From: PNAI01 sp964575715
GTDB taxonomy: Bacteria; Pseudomonadota; Alphaproteobacteria; Rhizobiales; Xanthobacteraceae
Assembly: GCA_964575715.1 (NCBI GenBank)
Contig: CAZNSG010000251.1
Coordinates: forward strand, 1 to 5,723
Length of the DNA stretch: 5,723 nt
Reading direction: 5' to 3'
In this document: positions 1 to 5,618 of the stretch, in pieces
Layout: each line of letters starts with the position of its first letter
How positions within the stretch are numbered: position 1 is the first letter of the stretch
The notes under the pieces: generated by a model
The model's database searches: none
Told to the model about the DNA's origin: nothing
The model's input: the letters and a program-made list of their open reading frames with translations, nothing else
Program-made: the position numbers and the translations under genes

Positions 1-153
1 GGTCAAGCCGCCGATGCCGGGAATGATCCCAAGGATCAGGCCCATCATGCAGCCGAGCGCCAGAAACATCAGGCGTTGCGGTTCGAGCAACGCAAAAAAG
101 GCCTTGCTGGCCGCTGCCGCCATGAAAGCAGCGTCTGCGCCGAACCCTTCCAT
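1..153 (-). CDS. tctA: TctA-family tripartite tricarboxylate transporter permease, N-terminal fragment
   Basis: This is the first 51 codons of a membrane permease that runs off the left edge. TctA is the large multi-spanning subunit of tripartite tricarboxylate transporters, which import citrate and other (including aromatic) carboxylates with a periplasmic binding protein (TctC) and a small membrane subunit (TctB). Seen here: an N-terminus beginning MEGFGADAAF, a segment around residues 17-25 (KAFFALLEP), then a hydrophobic stretch from about residue 29 to 45 (LMFLALGCMMGLILGII) running into PGIGGLT at 46-52 as the window ends. The G-x-x-PGIGG pattern near the first membrane helix is the family signature. 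The ATG at 151-153 is chosen because GGAAGG (minus strand, 166-161) lies 7 nt upstream and an in-frame stop follows closely upstream. TctB and TctC are not visible; if the usual order holds they would lie elsewhere. Substrate cannot be told. Confidence 0.85.
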   Translation of the reverse strand, partial: MEGFGADAAFMAAAASKAFFALLEPQRLMFLALGCMMGLILGIIPGIGGLT

Positions 154-160
154 TCACTCA

Positions 161-166
161 CCTTCC
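161..166 (-). promoter_or_regulatory. Ribosome binding site of the TctA permease
   Basis: The minus strand reads GGAAGG 7 nt before the ATG at 153, a strong Shine-Dalgarno match that fixes the start. Its first bases overlap the right arm of the 165-177 palindrome, so anything bound to or folded at that palindrome could mask the site. Confidence 0.6.
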
Positions 167-177
167 CACAATGTGGG
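165..177. promoter_or_regulatory. 13-bp perfect palindrome (possible operator) upstream of TctA
   Basis: CCCACA-A-TGTGGG is a perfect inverted repeat with 6-bp arms and a single central base, located 12 nt before the permease start codon and overlapping its ribosome binding site. As RNA only a 4-bp stem with a 5-nt loop could form, so a DNA operator for a dimeric repressor is more likely than a strong hairpin. Function is inferred from symmetry and position only; chance occurrence is possible. Confidence 0.3.
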
Positions 178-428
178 GTGTGCCTGCGCGACTGAATTCG
201 GGTCAGGCATAACGGGTTGATCGCATATCATGTTTTTGGAACTGGAGAGGGTAAAGGTTTCAGGCGAGGCGATGTCTGTCAACAGCAGCAGCCCACATTC
301 GAGGGAGCAAAGGCGGTGGCGAAAGCGCGCAGGACACGCTAGGTATAACGCCGTCGTTGGTGCCCCCCGCGACACGCTGACGCCGTTGCAGAGGGCATCG
401 CCGATGAGAGACAACATGCGAGTGCAGT

Positions 429-432
429 GGAG
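429..432 (+). promoter_or_regulatory. Ribosome binding site deciding the glutathione transferase start
   Basis: GGAG ends 6 nt before the ATG at 439. The alternative in-frame GTG at 427 overlaps this site and has no comparable sequence upstream, so ATG 439 is preferred. Confidence 0.65.
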
Positions 433-438
433 ATATCG

Positions 439-1140
439 ATGATCGACTTTTATGGATTGACCAGCCCGAACGTGCAGAAAATCTTCATCATGCTGGAAGA
501 GTGCGGGCTGCCCTACACCTTCAAGCCGGTGGACGTCTGGGCCAGCGCGCAGCATGCGTCCGAATTCGCCAAGCTAAATCCGAACAGGAAGATTCCCGTG
601 ATCGTCGATCATGAAGGCCCGGGCGGAAAATCTTACACGGTGTTCGAATCCGGCGCGATCCTGATGTACCTCGCCGAGAAGAGCGGAAAATTTTTACCCA
701 CGGACATGGCCAAGAAATACGACGCGATCCAGTGGCTGGCGATCCAAGTCAGCGGCATCGGACCGGCGTTTGGCAACTTCACGCATTTCAATCTGTTCGC
801 GCCCAAGCCTGGCAACGAATACTCGTTCAGCCGTTACAAGACCGAGCTGCTGCGGCTCTACGACTTGATCGAGCAGCGGCTCGGCCAGGCGAAGTATCTC
901 GGCGGCGCCGAATATTCCATCGCCGACATGGCGACATTCCCGTGGACGCGTCAGCACGCCGCGCATGGCGCCAAGATCGACCAGATGCCGAACTTCAAGC
1001 GCTGGTTTGAGGAGCTGTCGGCGCGGCCGGCGGTGAAGACCATGATTGCCAAGCAGGCCGACATCAAATCGAGCCGCGAGACCGCGACCGACGACAACAA
1101 GGATCGCTTCTTCGGCCGCGGCAAGTACGCGCGGGCGTAG
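439..1140 (+). CDS. Nu-class glutathione S-transferase (YfcG/YghU-like)
   Basis: The 233-residue cytosolic protein (from ATG 439; GTG 427 would add four residues) belongs to the glutathione transferase superfamily. It closely follows E. coli YfcG, a glutathione-dependent disulfide-bond oxidoreductase. The N-terminal thioredoxin fold spans about residues 1-82: MIDFYGLTSPN at the first strand and active-site loop, the cis-proline in KIPVIVD (Pro53), and the glutathione gamma-glutamyl contact Glu70-Ser71 in FESGAILMYLAEK. The helical C-terminal domain holds QWLAIQVSGIGP (98-109), matching the YfcG segment at that place, and the N-capping box YSIADMA (159-165). YfcG uses Thr9 and Asn11 in the first loop; here Asn11 is kept and position 9 is Ser. 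The tail after about 205 (DIKSSRETATDDNKDRFFGR) is polar and family-variable. Likely roles are disulfide or peroxide reduction; a part in aromatic breakdown is possible but not shown. It converges with the methyltransferase gene. Confidence 0.94.
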   Translation: MIDFYGLTSPNVQKIFIMLEECGLPYTFKPVDVWASAQHASEFAKLNPNRKIPVIVDHEGPGGKSYTVFESGAILMYLAEKSGKFLPTDMAKKYDAIQWLAIQVSGIGPAFGNFTHFNLFAPKPGNEYSFSRYKTELLRLYDLIEQRLGQAKYLGGAEYSIADMATFPWTRQHAAHGAKIDQMPNFKRWFEELSARPAVKTMIAKQADIKSSRETATDDNKDRFFGRGKYARA

Positions 1141-1171
1141 TTTCGGAGAAGCAGTGCAGCGGACTCCTTGA

Positions 1172-1315
1172 CCCTCTCCCCTTGCGGGAGAGGGTGCCGA
1201 GCGCCGAAGGCGCGAGGCGGGTGAGGGGCAATGTTTAATTTTGCGCCAAACCCCTCACCCGGCTCGCGCTCGCTATCGCTCCGCGCTCGCCACCCTCTCC
1301 CACAAGGGGAGAGGG
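1172..1315. repeat. Large palindromic intergenic element (CCCTCTCCC/GGGAGAGGG type), likely bidirectional terminator
   Basis: Two arms, 1172-1228 and 1251-1315, are imperfect reverse complements around a 22-nt AT-richer loop (1229-1250). The outer 25 bases of the arms match with one mismatch, and the inner ends share CGGGTGAGGGG. Each arm also folds alone: CCCTCTCCC (1172-1180) pairs with GGGAGAGGG (1186-1194), and the same 9-bp stem recurs at 1293-1301/1307-1315. A further hairpin, GCGCC-gaa-GGCGC, lies at 1201-1213. Elements with this outer motif are dispersed in many Bradyrhizobium-type genomes. It sits 31 nt past the glutathione transferase stop and 120 nt past the methyltransferase stop, so it probably ends transcription from both sides. 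No U-tract follows the stems. Confidence 0.88.
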
Positions 1316-1358
1316 AAGTGAGTCTGGCGCTGATACACCCTAAAAGAATTCGCGCAAG

Positions 1359-1427
1359 TTACGCCGCCGTGGTTTCGGCGACCTGCTGCTTGTAGGCTTG
1401 CATGCAGAACTTCGCGCGCGAATAGCG
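1359..1427 (-). pseudogene. Possible remnant: C-terminal end of a lost gene
   Basis: Just downstream of the methyltransferase, in another minus-strand frame, 22 codons read like a genuine protein end (RYSRAKFCMQAYKQQ, then VAETTAA) before TAA at 1361-1359. Codon choice (CGC, GCG, AAG, TTC, GCC, CAG, GTC, ACG) resembles that of the real genes. The frame stays open back into the methyltransferase gene but has no start codon with a ribosome binding site. The only in-frame ATG (1403) would give a 15-residue peptide. I do not recognise the sequence. It may be the 3' scrap of a deleted gene, or chance. Confidence 0.25.
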
Positions 1428-1435
1428 GGAATAAT

Positions 1436-2050
1436 TTATTTGCGCCCGACGAGATCGATCAATGCGGACATGCCCGCGTGCCCGGCGCCTTCGTCGACCA
1501 TGCTGTCGTGTTCCCTGATCTCAAGCGAAGTAAAATCCTTGAACGCATCCTCCAGCAGTTTGCGGGTATAGAGGTTCTCGACCTGCGAAGGGCCGCCGGT
1601 CTTGTAGGTGAGCTGCTCAGGCCGATAACCCTGTATGAGCAGCAAGCCGCCGGGTTTGAGCGCCTGCTTGATGTTGTTGAAAATCCGCTGGCGGAACGAA
1701 GGCTCGGCGAACTGAAAGAAGATGCCGACAATGACGTCGAAGCTTTCCGCCGGCCAGGCCCAGGTGGCGAGGTCCACTTGCTCCGTGTGGAGCTTCACGC
1801 CGCGCTCCTGGGCGAGGGCCTGCGCCTTGGCCAGCGCCTTGGGGGAGAAGTCGATGGCGAGCACGTCGAGATCCTGTTCGGCTAAAAATACCCCATTGCG
1901 GCCTTCGCCATCGGCGATCGCCAGCGCCTTTTCACCGCGCTTGAGAAGGTGGGCGTGACTCTTCAGGAATTGATTTGGGGCCTTCCCGAACACATAGTCC
2001 GGCGAGGCAAATCGCGTTTCCCAGCGTTGTAATTCCGATATTTCCGACAT
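1436..2050 (-). CDS. Class I SAM-dependent methyltransferase, TehB-like
   Basis: This 204-residue cytosolic protein transfers a methyl group from S-adenosylmethionine to an unknown acceptor. Seen in order: an N-terminal RWETRFASPDYVFGKAPNQ (9-27), the pattern that opens TehB/thiopurine-methyltransferase-like proteins; motif I ALAIADGEGRNGVFLA (42-57), the SAM-binding glycine loop; motif II VLAIDFS with Asp67, which should bind the ribose hydroxyls; an acidic step QVDLATW around Asp93; motif IV FDVIVGIFFQF (104-114); and LKPGGLLLIQGY (131-142). The C-terminus GHAGMSALIDLVGRK looks complete. Length fits the family (about 190-210). TehB relatives methylate tellurite/selenite or small thiols; the substrate here cannot be read. 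No Shine-Dalgarno is visible: the ATG is preceded by GTATAACACC, part of which belongs to the 2054-2219 repeat. No better start lies downstream, since the conserved N-terminal motif begins at residue 9. Confidence 0.92.
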   Translation of the reverse strand: MSEISELQRWETRFASPDYVFGKAPNQFLKSHAHLLKRGEKALAIADGEGRNGVFLAEQDLDVLAIDFSPKALAKAQALAQERGVKLHTEQVDLATWAWPAESFDVIVGIFFQFAEPSFRQRIFNNIKQALKPGGLLLIQGYRPEQLTYKTGGPSQVENLYTRKLLEDAFKDFTSLEIREHDSMVDEGAGHAGMSALIDLVGRK

Positions 2051-2053
2051 GGT

Positions 2054-2219
2054 GTTATACCAACGGCGGCAATCACTGACTCATCGCCGTCACCCTGAGG
2101 TGTGAGGCGACGAAGTCGCCGAGCCTCGAAGGGCGACGGCCCGGGCCGTGCATCCTTCGAGGCTCGCCTTCGGCGAGCACCTCAGGATGACGGTCATTAC
2201 TTAACGCCGTTGGTATTAC
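2054..2219. repeat. 166-bp palindromic repeat element with terminal inverted repeats
   Basis: The ends GTTATACCAACGGCG (2054-2068) and CGCCGTTGGTATTAC (2205-2219) are inverted copies with one mismatch in 15. Inside, both halves carry an inverted CCTGAGGTG...GCCTCGAAGG unit around internal stems (GGCGACgaaGTCGCC on the left; GCTCGCCttcGGCGAGC at 2163-2179 on the right). The two halves meet at CGGCCCGGGCCG (2137-2148). The right half alone (2151-2189) follows the scheme CATCCTGAGG...CTCGAAGGATG, which the repeat at 3872-3920 also has. There is no coding capacity and no clear target-site duplication, so this is a REP/MITE-like non-autonomous element. It fills much of the divergent gap and stops 3 bp from the methyltransferase start. 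Confidence 0.88.
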
Positions 2220-2347
2220 TCGTAATTCAACGGGCGTGCGCGAACAAGCGCGATTGACGAGGCTCCGTCGGCGAGGCCAAATGGCGCTTGGCTTAGATGC
2301 AGAATTGATCTTGAGCGGAAATCCCTAAATCTCCAAGGTGGCGGAAC
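2220..2347 (+). promoter_or_regulatory. Leader/promoter region of the HpaB-family gene
   Basis: These 128 bases between the repeat and the monooxygenase start must carry its promoter unless that lies in the repeat. Two weak symmetries are present: CAAGCGC (2245-2251) with GCGCTTG (2284-2290), and GCCAA (2276-2280) with TTGGC (2288-2292), the latter spaced like a small operator. AAGGTGG at 2335-2341, ending 6 nt before the ATG, is a good ribosome binding site. No convincing -35/-10 pair was found (TTGATC at 2305-2310 has no good partner). Confidence 0.3.
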
Positions 2348-3859
2348 ATGAGTGTCTCCCAGCAGCGCCCCAATGCAACCGATCGGCCGGCGAGTAGCAA
2401 GTCACTCCGCACCGGCGCGGAATATCTCAAATCGCTGCGCGACGGCCGGCGGGTGTACCTCGACGGCGAGCCGGTCAAGGACGTCACCGAGCATCCGGCC
2501 TTGCGCGAAGCGGCGCGCTCGCTGGCGCGGCTCTACGACATCGCGGCGGCGCCCGAGAACCGCGAACTGATGACCTTTACGTCGCCCAAGACCGGGGCGC
2601 CGGTCCATCGCGGCTTCCAGATCCCGAAGACGCACGCCGATCTGCGCGCCCGCCGGCTGTTCTCGGAGAAATGGGCCGAGGCCACCTTCGGCATGATGGG
2701 GCGCACGCCCGATCACGTCGCAGGATTTTTCTGCGGCTATGCCGCCAAGCCTTCGGTGTTTGCCGCGGCCGGCAAGCAATTCGGCGACAATGTCGTGCGG
2801 CTTTATGAAGAAGCGCGCGACAACCATCTCTATATCAGCTACGCCATTGTCCCGCCGCAGATCGACCGTTCCAAGCCCGCGCACAAGCAGAGCGATCCGA
2901 CGCTTTACGCAGGCGTGGTGAAAGAGCGCGACGACGGCATTGTGATTTCAGGCGCCCAGCAGCTGGCGACCGCCGGCATCTATTCCGACTGGCTGCATCT
3001 GTCCTGCATCCATCCGTTGCAGCCCGGCGACGAGAACTACGCCAACGGTCTGGTGGTGCCGATCAACGCGCCCGGCCTCAAACTTTATCCCCGGCGTGCA
3101 TTGGCAACGGCCGACAAGAACGGTTTCGATTATCCGTTGACCAGCCGGTTCGATGAGTCGGATTCCTACATCATCTTCGAAAATGTATTCGTGCCGTGGG
3201 AACAGGTTTACTGCTATCGCAACATCGAAATCTGCCGCGACCAGTGGCGCCTGACGCCGGCGCATCTCTATGGCAATCTGCAGGCGCAGGTGCGCTACGC
3301 CACCAAGCTGCGCTTCATGATCGGGCTTGCCAAGCGCATGAACGAAATGATCGGCCACGATGGCAATCCGCCGGTACAGATCGCCATGGGCGAGCTGGCC
3401 GCGCTGGTTTCCATTGTCGAATCCATGGCGATCGCGCAGGAGTTGCTCGCCACCACCGACGCCGACGGCGTGCTCTGGCCCTCGCGCACCACGCTCTATG
3501 CGGTGATGGCCATGCAGTCGGAGTTCAACGGGCGCATGCTCGAACTGATCCGCGAACTTTCCGGCGCCGGCATGATTACGCTGCCGTCTTCGTCGGCGGA
3601 TTTCGACAATCCCGAGATGGCGCGCGACATCGAGCGCTACATGCGCTCGGCCTCCTCCGACGCTAAGGGACGCGTGGCGCTGATGCGAATGCTCTGGGAC
3701 TTCATCGGCACCGAATTCGGCGGGCGCCATCACCAGTACGAAAAGTTCTATGGCGGAGGCACCCCCACCGTGAAGCAGAACATCAACCGGCTCTACGATT
3801 TCAAGCGCGCGACCGCCTTGGTCGACGCCGCGCTGGCTTTGCCGCCGGTCAAAAACTGA
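2348..3859 (+). CDS. FADH2-dependent aromatic hydroxylase, HpaB/PvcC family (4-hydroxyphenylacetate 3-monooxygenase-like)
   Basis: The 503-residue cytosolic protein matches the oxygenase component of two-component flavin monooxygenases, which use FADH2 from a separate reductase and O2 to ortho-hydroxylate phenols. It parallels E. coli HpaB throughout: TGAEYLKSLRDGR (22-34), VKDVTEHPA (43-51), MMGRTPDH (116-123), SGAQQLATAG (201-210, flavin/substrate loop), DYPLTSRFDESD (261-272), FENVFVPWEQV (277-287), LPSSSADFDNP (412-422) and GTEFGGRHHQYE (454-465). Length is typical (480-520). Arg119 corresponds to substrate-binding Arg113 of E. coli HpaB. However, the pocket Tyr117 is His123 here and His155 is Tyr165 here, so the substrate is probably not plain 4-hydroxyphenylacetate. 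The cysteine/histidine iron-sulfur ligands of the related 4-hydroxybutyryl-CoA dehydratases are absent, supporting a monooxygenase. Start: ATG 2348 with AAGGTGG just upstream. No reductase (HpaC) gene is present. The gene converges with the UbiD gene. Confidence 0.93.
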   Translation: MSVSQQRPNATDRPASSKSLRTGAEYLKSLRDGRRVYLDGEPVKDVTEHPALREAARSLARLYDIAAAPENRELMTFTSPKTGAPVHRGFQIPKTHADLRARRLFSEKWAEATFGMMGRTPDHVAGFFCGYAAKPSVFAAAGKQFGDNVVRLYEEARDNHLYISYAIVPPQIDRSKPAHKQSDPTLYAGVVKERDDGIVISGAQQLATAGIYSDWLHLSCIHPLQPGDENYANGLVVPINAPGLKLYPRRALATADKNGFDYPLTSRFDESDSYIIFENVFVPWEQVYCYRNIEICRDQWRLTPAHLYGNLQAQVRYATKLRFMIGLAKRMNEMIGHDGNPPVQIAMGELAALVSIVESMAIAQELLATTDADGVLWPSRTTLYAVMAMQSEFNGRMLELIRELSGAGMITLPSSSADFDNPEMARDIERYMRSASSDAKGRVALMRMLWDFIGTEFGGRHHQYEKFYGGGTPTVKQNINRLYDFKRATALVDAALALPPVKN

Positions 3860-3871
3860 CCTGCGTCGTTC

Positions 3872-3967
3872 GCCTCATCCTGAGGAGCGGCCCGAAGGGC
3901 CGCGTCTCGAAGGATGAGGCGGTCTCATGCTTCGAGATGGCCGCTTCGCGGCCTCCTCAGCATGAGG
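3872..3967. repeat. Pair of inverted palindromic repeats (REP/BIME-like) between convergent genes
   Basis: Module A (3872-3920) begins GCCTCATCC and ends GGATGAGGC, with an inner stem GCGGCCC-gaa-GGGCCGC (3887-3903). Module B (3924-3966) begins CTCATGC and ends GCATGAG, with inner stem GGCCGC-ttc-GCGGCC (3939-3953). B is a diverged copy of A in opposite orientation, 3 bp away. The module scheme is the same as in the right half of the 2054-2219 element. It begins 12 nt past the monooxygenase stop and lies inside the 3' end of the UbiD reading frame, so it may end transcription from both directions while also being translated as the UbiD tail. Confidence 0.9.
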
Positions 3968-5518
3968 CCGATCACGTTTGGCGCGCTGATTTTTCGTCTT
4001 CTTGTTCTCTAATCCCAATTCCTTCCACCGCGCTCTTGCGGCCGCGACATCCTTGTCGGCCGGCCACACCTTGGGCGGGAAACGCGCGCCGCCCAGATCG
4101 GGGTCGGGATCGTAGTCGAGGTTCATGGTGGCATCGATCAGCACGCGGTTCCATTTGCCGGTGCCGAACAGCGCCGGGTTGCGGTCGCGCCGTCGCGTCG
4201 ATGGATCGAGCCCGGCGCCGAACGTAGACGGCATGATGATGACGTCGTCCTCGCCGGCATTCACCCGATAGGCAATGGCCCAGTCCACCGCGGCGTAGTC
4301 GTGGATGTCGATGTCGTCGTCCACCACGGTAATGTGCTTGTAGCGCACATGCGCCGCCGACGAGCCCCAGATGGCGTTGGCCGCCTGCTTGGCCTGGTTG
4401 CGGTAGCTCTGCTTCATCTGGATGAGCAGATTGATGCCGGCGTGCACCGGCGGGCACCACACGTCGGTGATGCCGGGCACGCCGGCGCAGTCGAGCACGT
4501 TCCACGCGGTGGCCGCGCGCATGATCGACGAGGTGACGGCGTTCTCCGAGTAGCTGCCAGGCAATGCGCCCTCGATGCAGCCACGCAGGATAGGATCGTT
4601 GCGGTGCGTGATGGCGGTGACGCGGATGGTGGGCTTGGGCGACTTGTCGCCCGCAAGATAGCCGGTGAATTCAGCGAACGGTCCTTCCATGGTGAAGGTC
4701 TTTGGATCGAAATCGAGATAGCCCTCGATCACGATTTCGGCGGTGGCGGGAACGAGCAGGTCGACGGTCTGGCATTTGACCAGTTCGACCGGTGCGCCGC
4801 GGATCGCGCCTATGACGTCGTATTCGCAAACGCCCTTGGGCACCGGTGCGCCGGCGGTAAAGTCGAGCGATGGCTCCCAGCCGATCGCCACCGCAATCGG
4901 CATTTCGCGTTTGCCGCCCTTCTCCCAGGCGGTGACATGGTGGCCGATGTGCTGGGCGCGCCACATCAGGATCGGAATCTTGTTCTTGCTCGCGACCATG
5001 CCGCGATAGACGCCGACATTCATCACGCCGGTCTCCGGATCTTTCGTGACGCAGCCGCCGTAGGTGAGCAGATAGCGGCCGCCGTCGAGCCGGTTCCAAT
5101 AGGGCGCGGGAAATTTGTAGAGATCGATATTCTTGCCGGTAATGATGTTTTCCTTCACCGGCCCGCTCGCGACGATCTTGGGCGGAATGCTGCCCTGGAG
5201 CATGCTGCGCCCCATTTTCACCAGTTCGCGCGGATGCGTGTCGGGCGGCAGGCCGAGCATCATCGCGATCCGCCGGTAGCTCGAAAGTCCACCGGCGAAT
5301 ATGCGGCGGCAGAGGCTGTTCGGCTTGTTGTAATCCTTGATGTTGTTGAACAAGAGAGCCGGCCCGGTGCCGGGACCCTGGGCGAGCCGCGTGATGGTGC
5401 CAAGCTCGATGTTCCAGTCGACCTGGGCGTTAATCTTGTGCAACTCACCGGCGGCTTCGAGCGCCCGCATCCAGCCGCGCATGTCGCCGTAGGCGACCGG
5501 TTTACGTTTGATCGTCAT
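3875..5518 (-). CDS. UbiD-family prenylated-FMN-dependent (de)carboxylase with repeat-encoded C-terminal tail
   Basis: UbiD enzymes reversibly decarboxylate aromatic or alpha,beta-unsaturated acids with prenylated FMN made by UbiX. In this 547-residue protein the key residues fall in register with A. niger Fdc1 (within one position): the E-R-E catalytic set is Arg172 (NVGVYR), Glu278 and Glu283 (MEGPFAEFTGY), and the cofactor-metal ligands are Asn167, His190 (RAQH) and Glu232 (CEYD). Other family blocks are MRGWMRALEAAGEL (13-26), GPALLFNNI (52-60), PGSYSENA (320-327), PGITDVWCPPVHAG (348-361) and VVDDDIDIHDYAAVDWA (398-414). An active decarboxylase is therefore expected; substrate class (hydroxybenzoate-, phthalate- or cinnamate-like) cannot be told. 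Start: ATG 5518 with GGGAG upstream. The last 30 residues (518-547) are translated from the 3872-3967 repeat, so the natural end was probably near residue 505-517. It converges with the HpaB-like gene and lies 100 nt after another minus-strand gene, possibly in one operon. Confidence 0.93.
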   Translation of the reverse strand: MTIKRKPVAYGDMRGWMRALEAAGELHKINAQVDWNIELGTITRLAQGPGTGPALLFNNIKDYNKPNSLCRRIFAGGLSSYRRIAMMLGLPPDTHPRELVKMGRSMLQGSIPPKIVASGPVKENIITGKNIDLYKFPAPYWNRLDGGRYLLTYGGCVTKDPETGVMNVGVYRGMVASKNKIPILMWRAQHIGHHVTAWEKGGKREMPIAVAIGWEPSLDFTAGAPVPKGVCEYDVIGAIRGAPVELVKCQTVDLLVPATAEIVIEGYLDFDPKTFTMEGPFAEFTGYLAGDKSPKPTIRVTAITHRNDPILRGCIEGALPGSYSENAVTSSIMRAATAWNVLDCAGVPGITDVWCPPVHAGINLLIQMKQSYRNQAKQAANAIWGSSAAHVRYKHITVVDDDIDIHDYAAVDWAIAYRVNAGEDDVIIMPSTFGAGLDPSTRRRDRNPALFGTGKWNRVLIDATMNLDYDPDPDLGGARFPPKVWPADKDVAAARARWKELGLENKKTKNQRAKRDRPHAEEAAKRPSRSMRPPHPSRRGPSGRSSG

Positions 5519-5539
5519 GCTCTCTCCCAGGCCGCGCCC

Positions 5540-5572
5540 ATGCCGCTACTTTGCCGCTACCTTGCCGCGCGC
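5540..5572. repeat. Short tandem repeat, 11-bp unit (TTGCCGCTACC)
   Basis: Three adjacent 11-bp units, ATGCCGCTACT, TTGCCGCTACC and TTGCCGCGCGC, lie in the leader of the UbiD gene 22-54 nt before its start. The first two differ at two positions; the third keeps only the first seven bases. It could be slippage-generated, or a repeated binding site; no function can be assigned. Confidence 0.5.
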
Positions 5573-5618
5573 GCAAAGTCGCACCGGCGGAATAAAGACG
5601 CAAGCGGGCTGCGCGGTT

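Larger units (their letters stand above)
154..438. other. Divergent intergenic region between the permease and glutathione transferase genes
   Basis: These 285 bases separate two genes transcribed away from each other and so must hold both promoters. Apart from the palindrome at 165-177 and the two ribosome binding sites, I see no convincing paired -35/-10 boxes. A TATAAC hexamer at 344-349 resembles a -10 box for the plus-strand gene, but nothing like TTGACA sits at the expected distance. Short ORFs crossing the region have no recognisable product. Confidence 0.5.

Noticed and set aside
427..438. GTG at 427 as the glutathione transferase start
   Set aside because: It forms part of the ribosome binding site for ATG 439, and YfcG-type proteins begin with MIDLY-like sequence matching MIDFY from 439.
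154..555. Minus-strand frame of 133 codons and plus-strand frame of 70 codons (230-442) in the divergent intergenic region
   Set aside because: Neither has a recognisable motif or good start context; the first runs antisense into the glutathione transferase gene and ends exactly at the TGA before the permease ATG.
1172..1315. CRISPR-like array from the repeated CCCTCTCCC/GGGAGAGGG units
   Set aside because: There are only two units, in inverted rather than direct orientation, with no regular spacers.
2054..2219. Complete insertion sequence
   Set aside because: It has inverted ends but at 166 bp holds no transposase, and no clear direct target duplication flanks it.
2281..2300. Sigma-54 promoter (TGGC...TGC) before the HpaB-family gene
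   Set aside because: The spacing and the GC/TTGCA elements do not fit the -24/-12 consensus.
2948..3733. Minus-strand open frame of 261 codons antisense to the HpaB-family gene
   Set aside because: It lies wholly inside a clear monooxygenase gene and has the His/Arg/Gly-rich composition of an antisense shadow.
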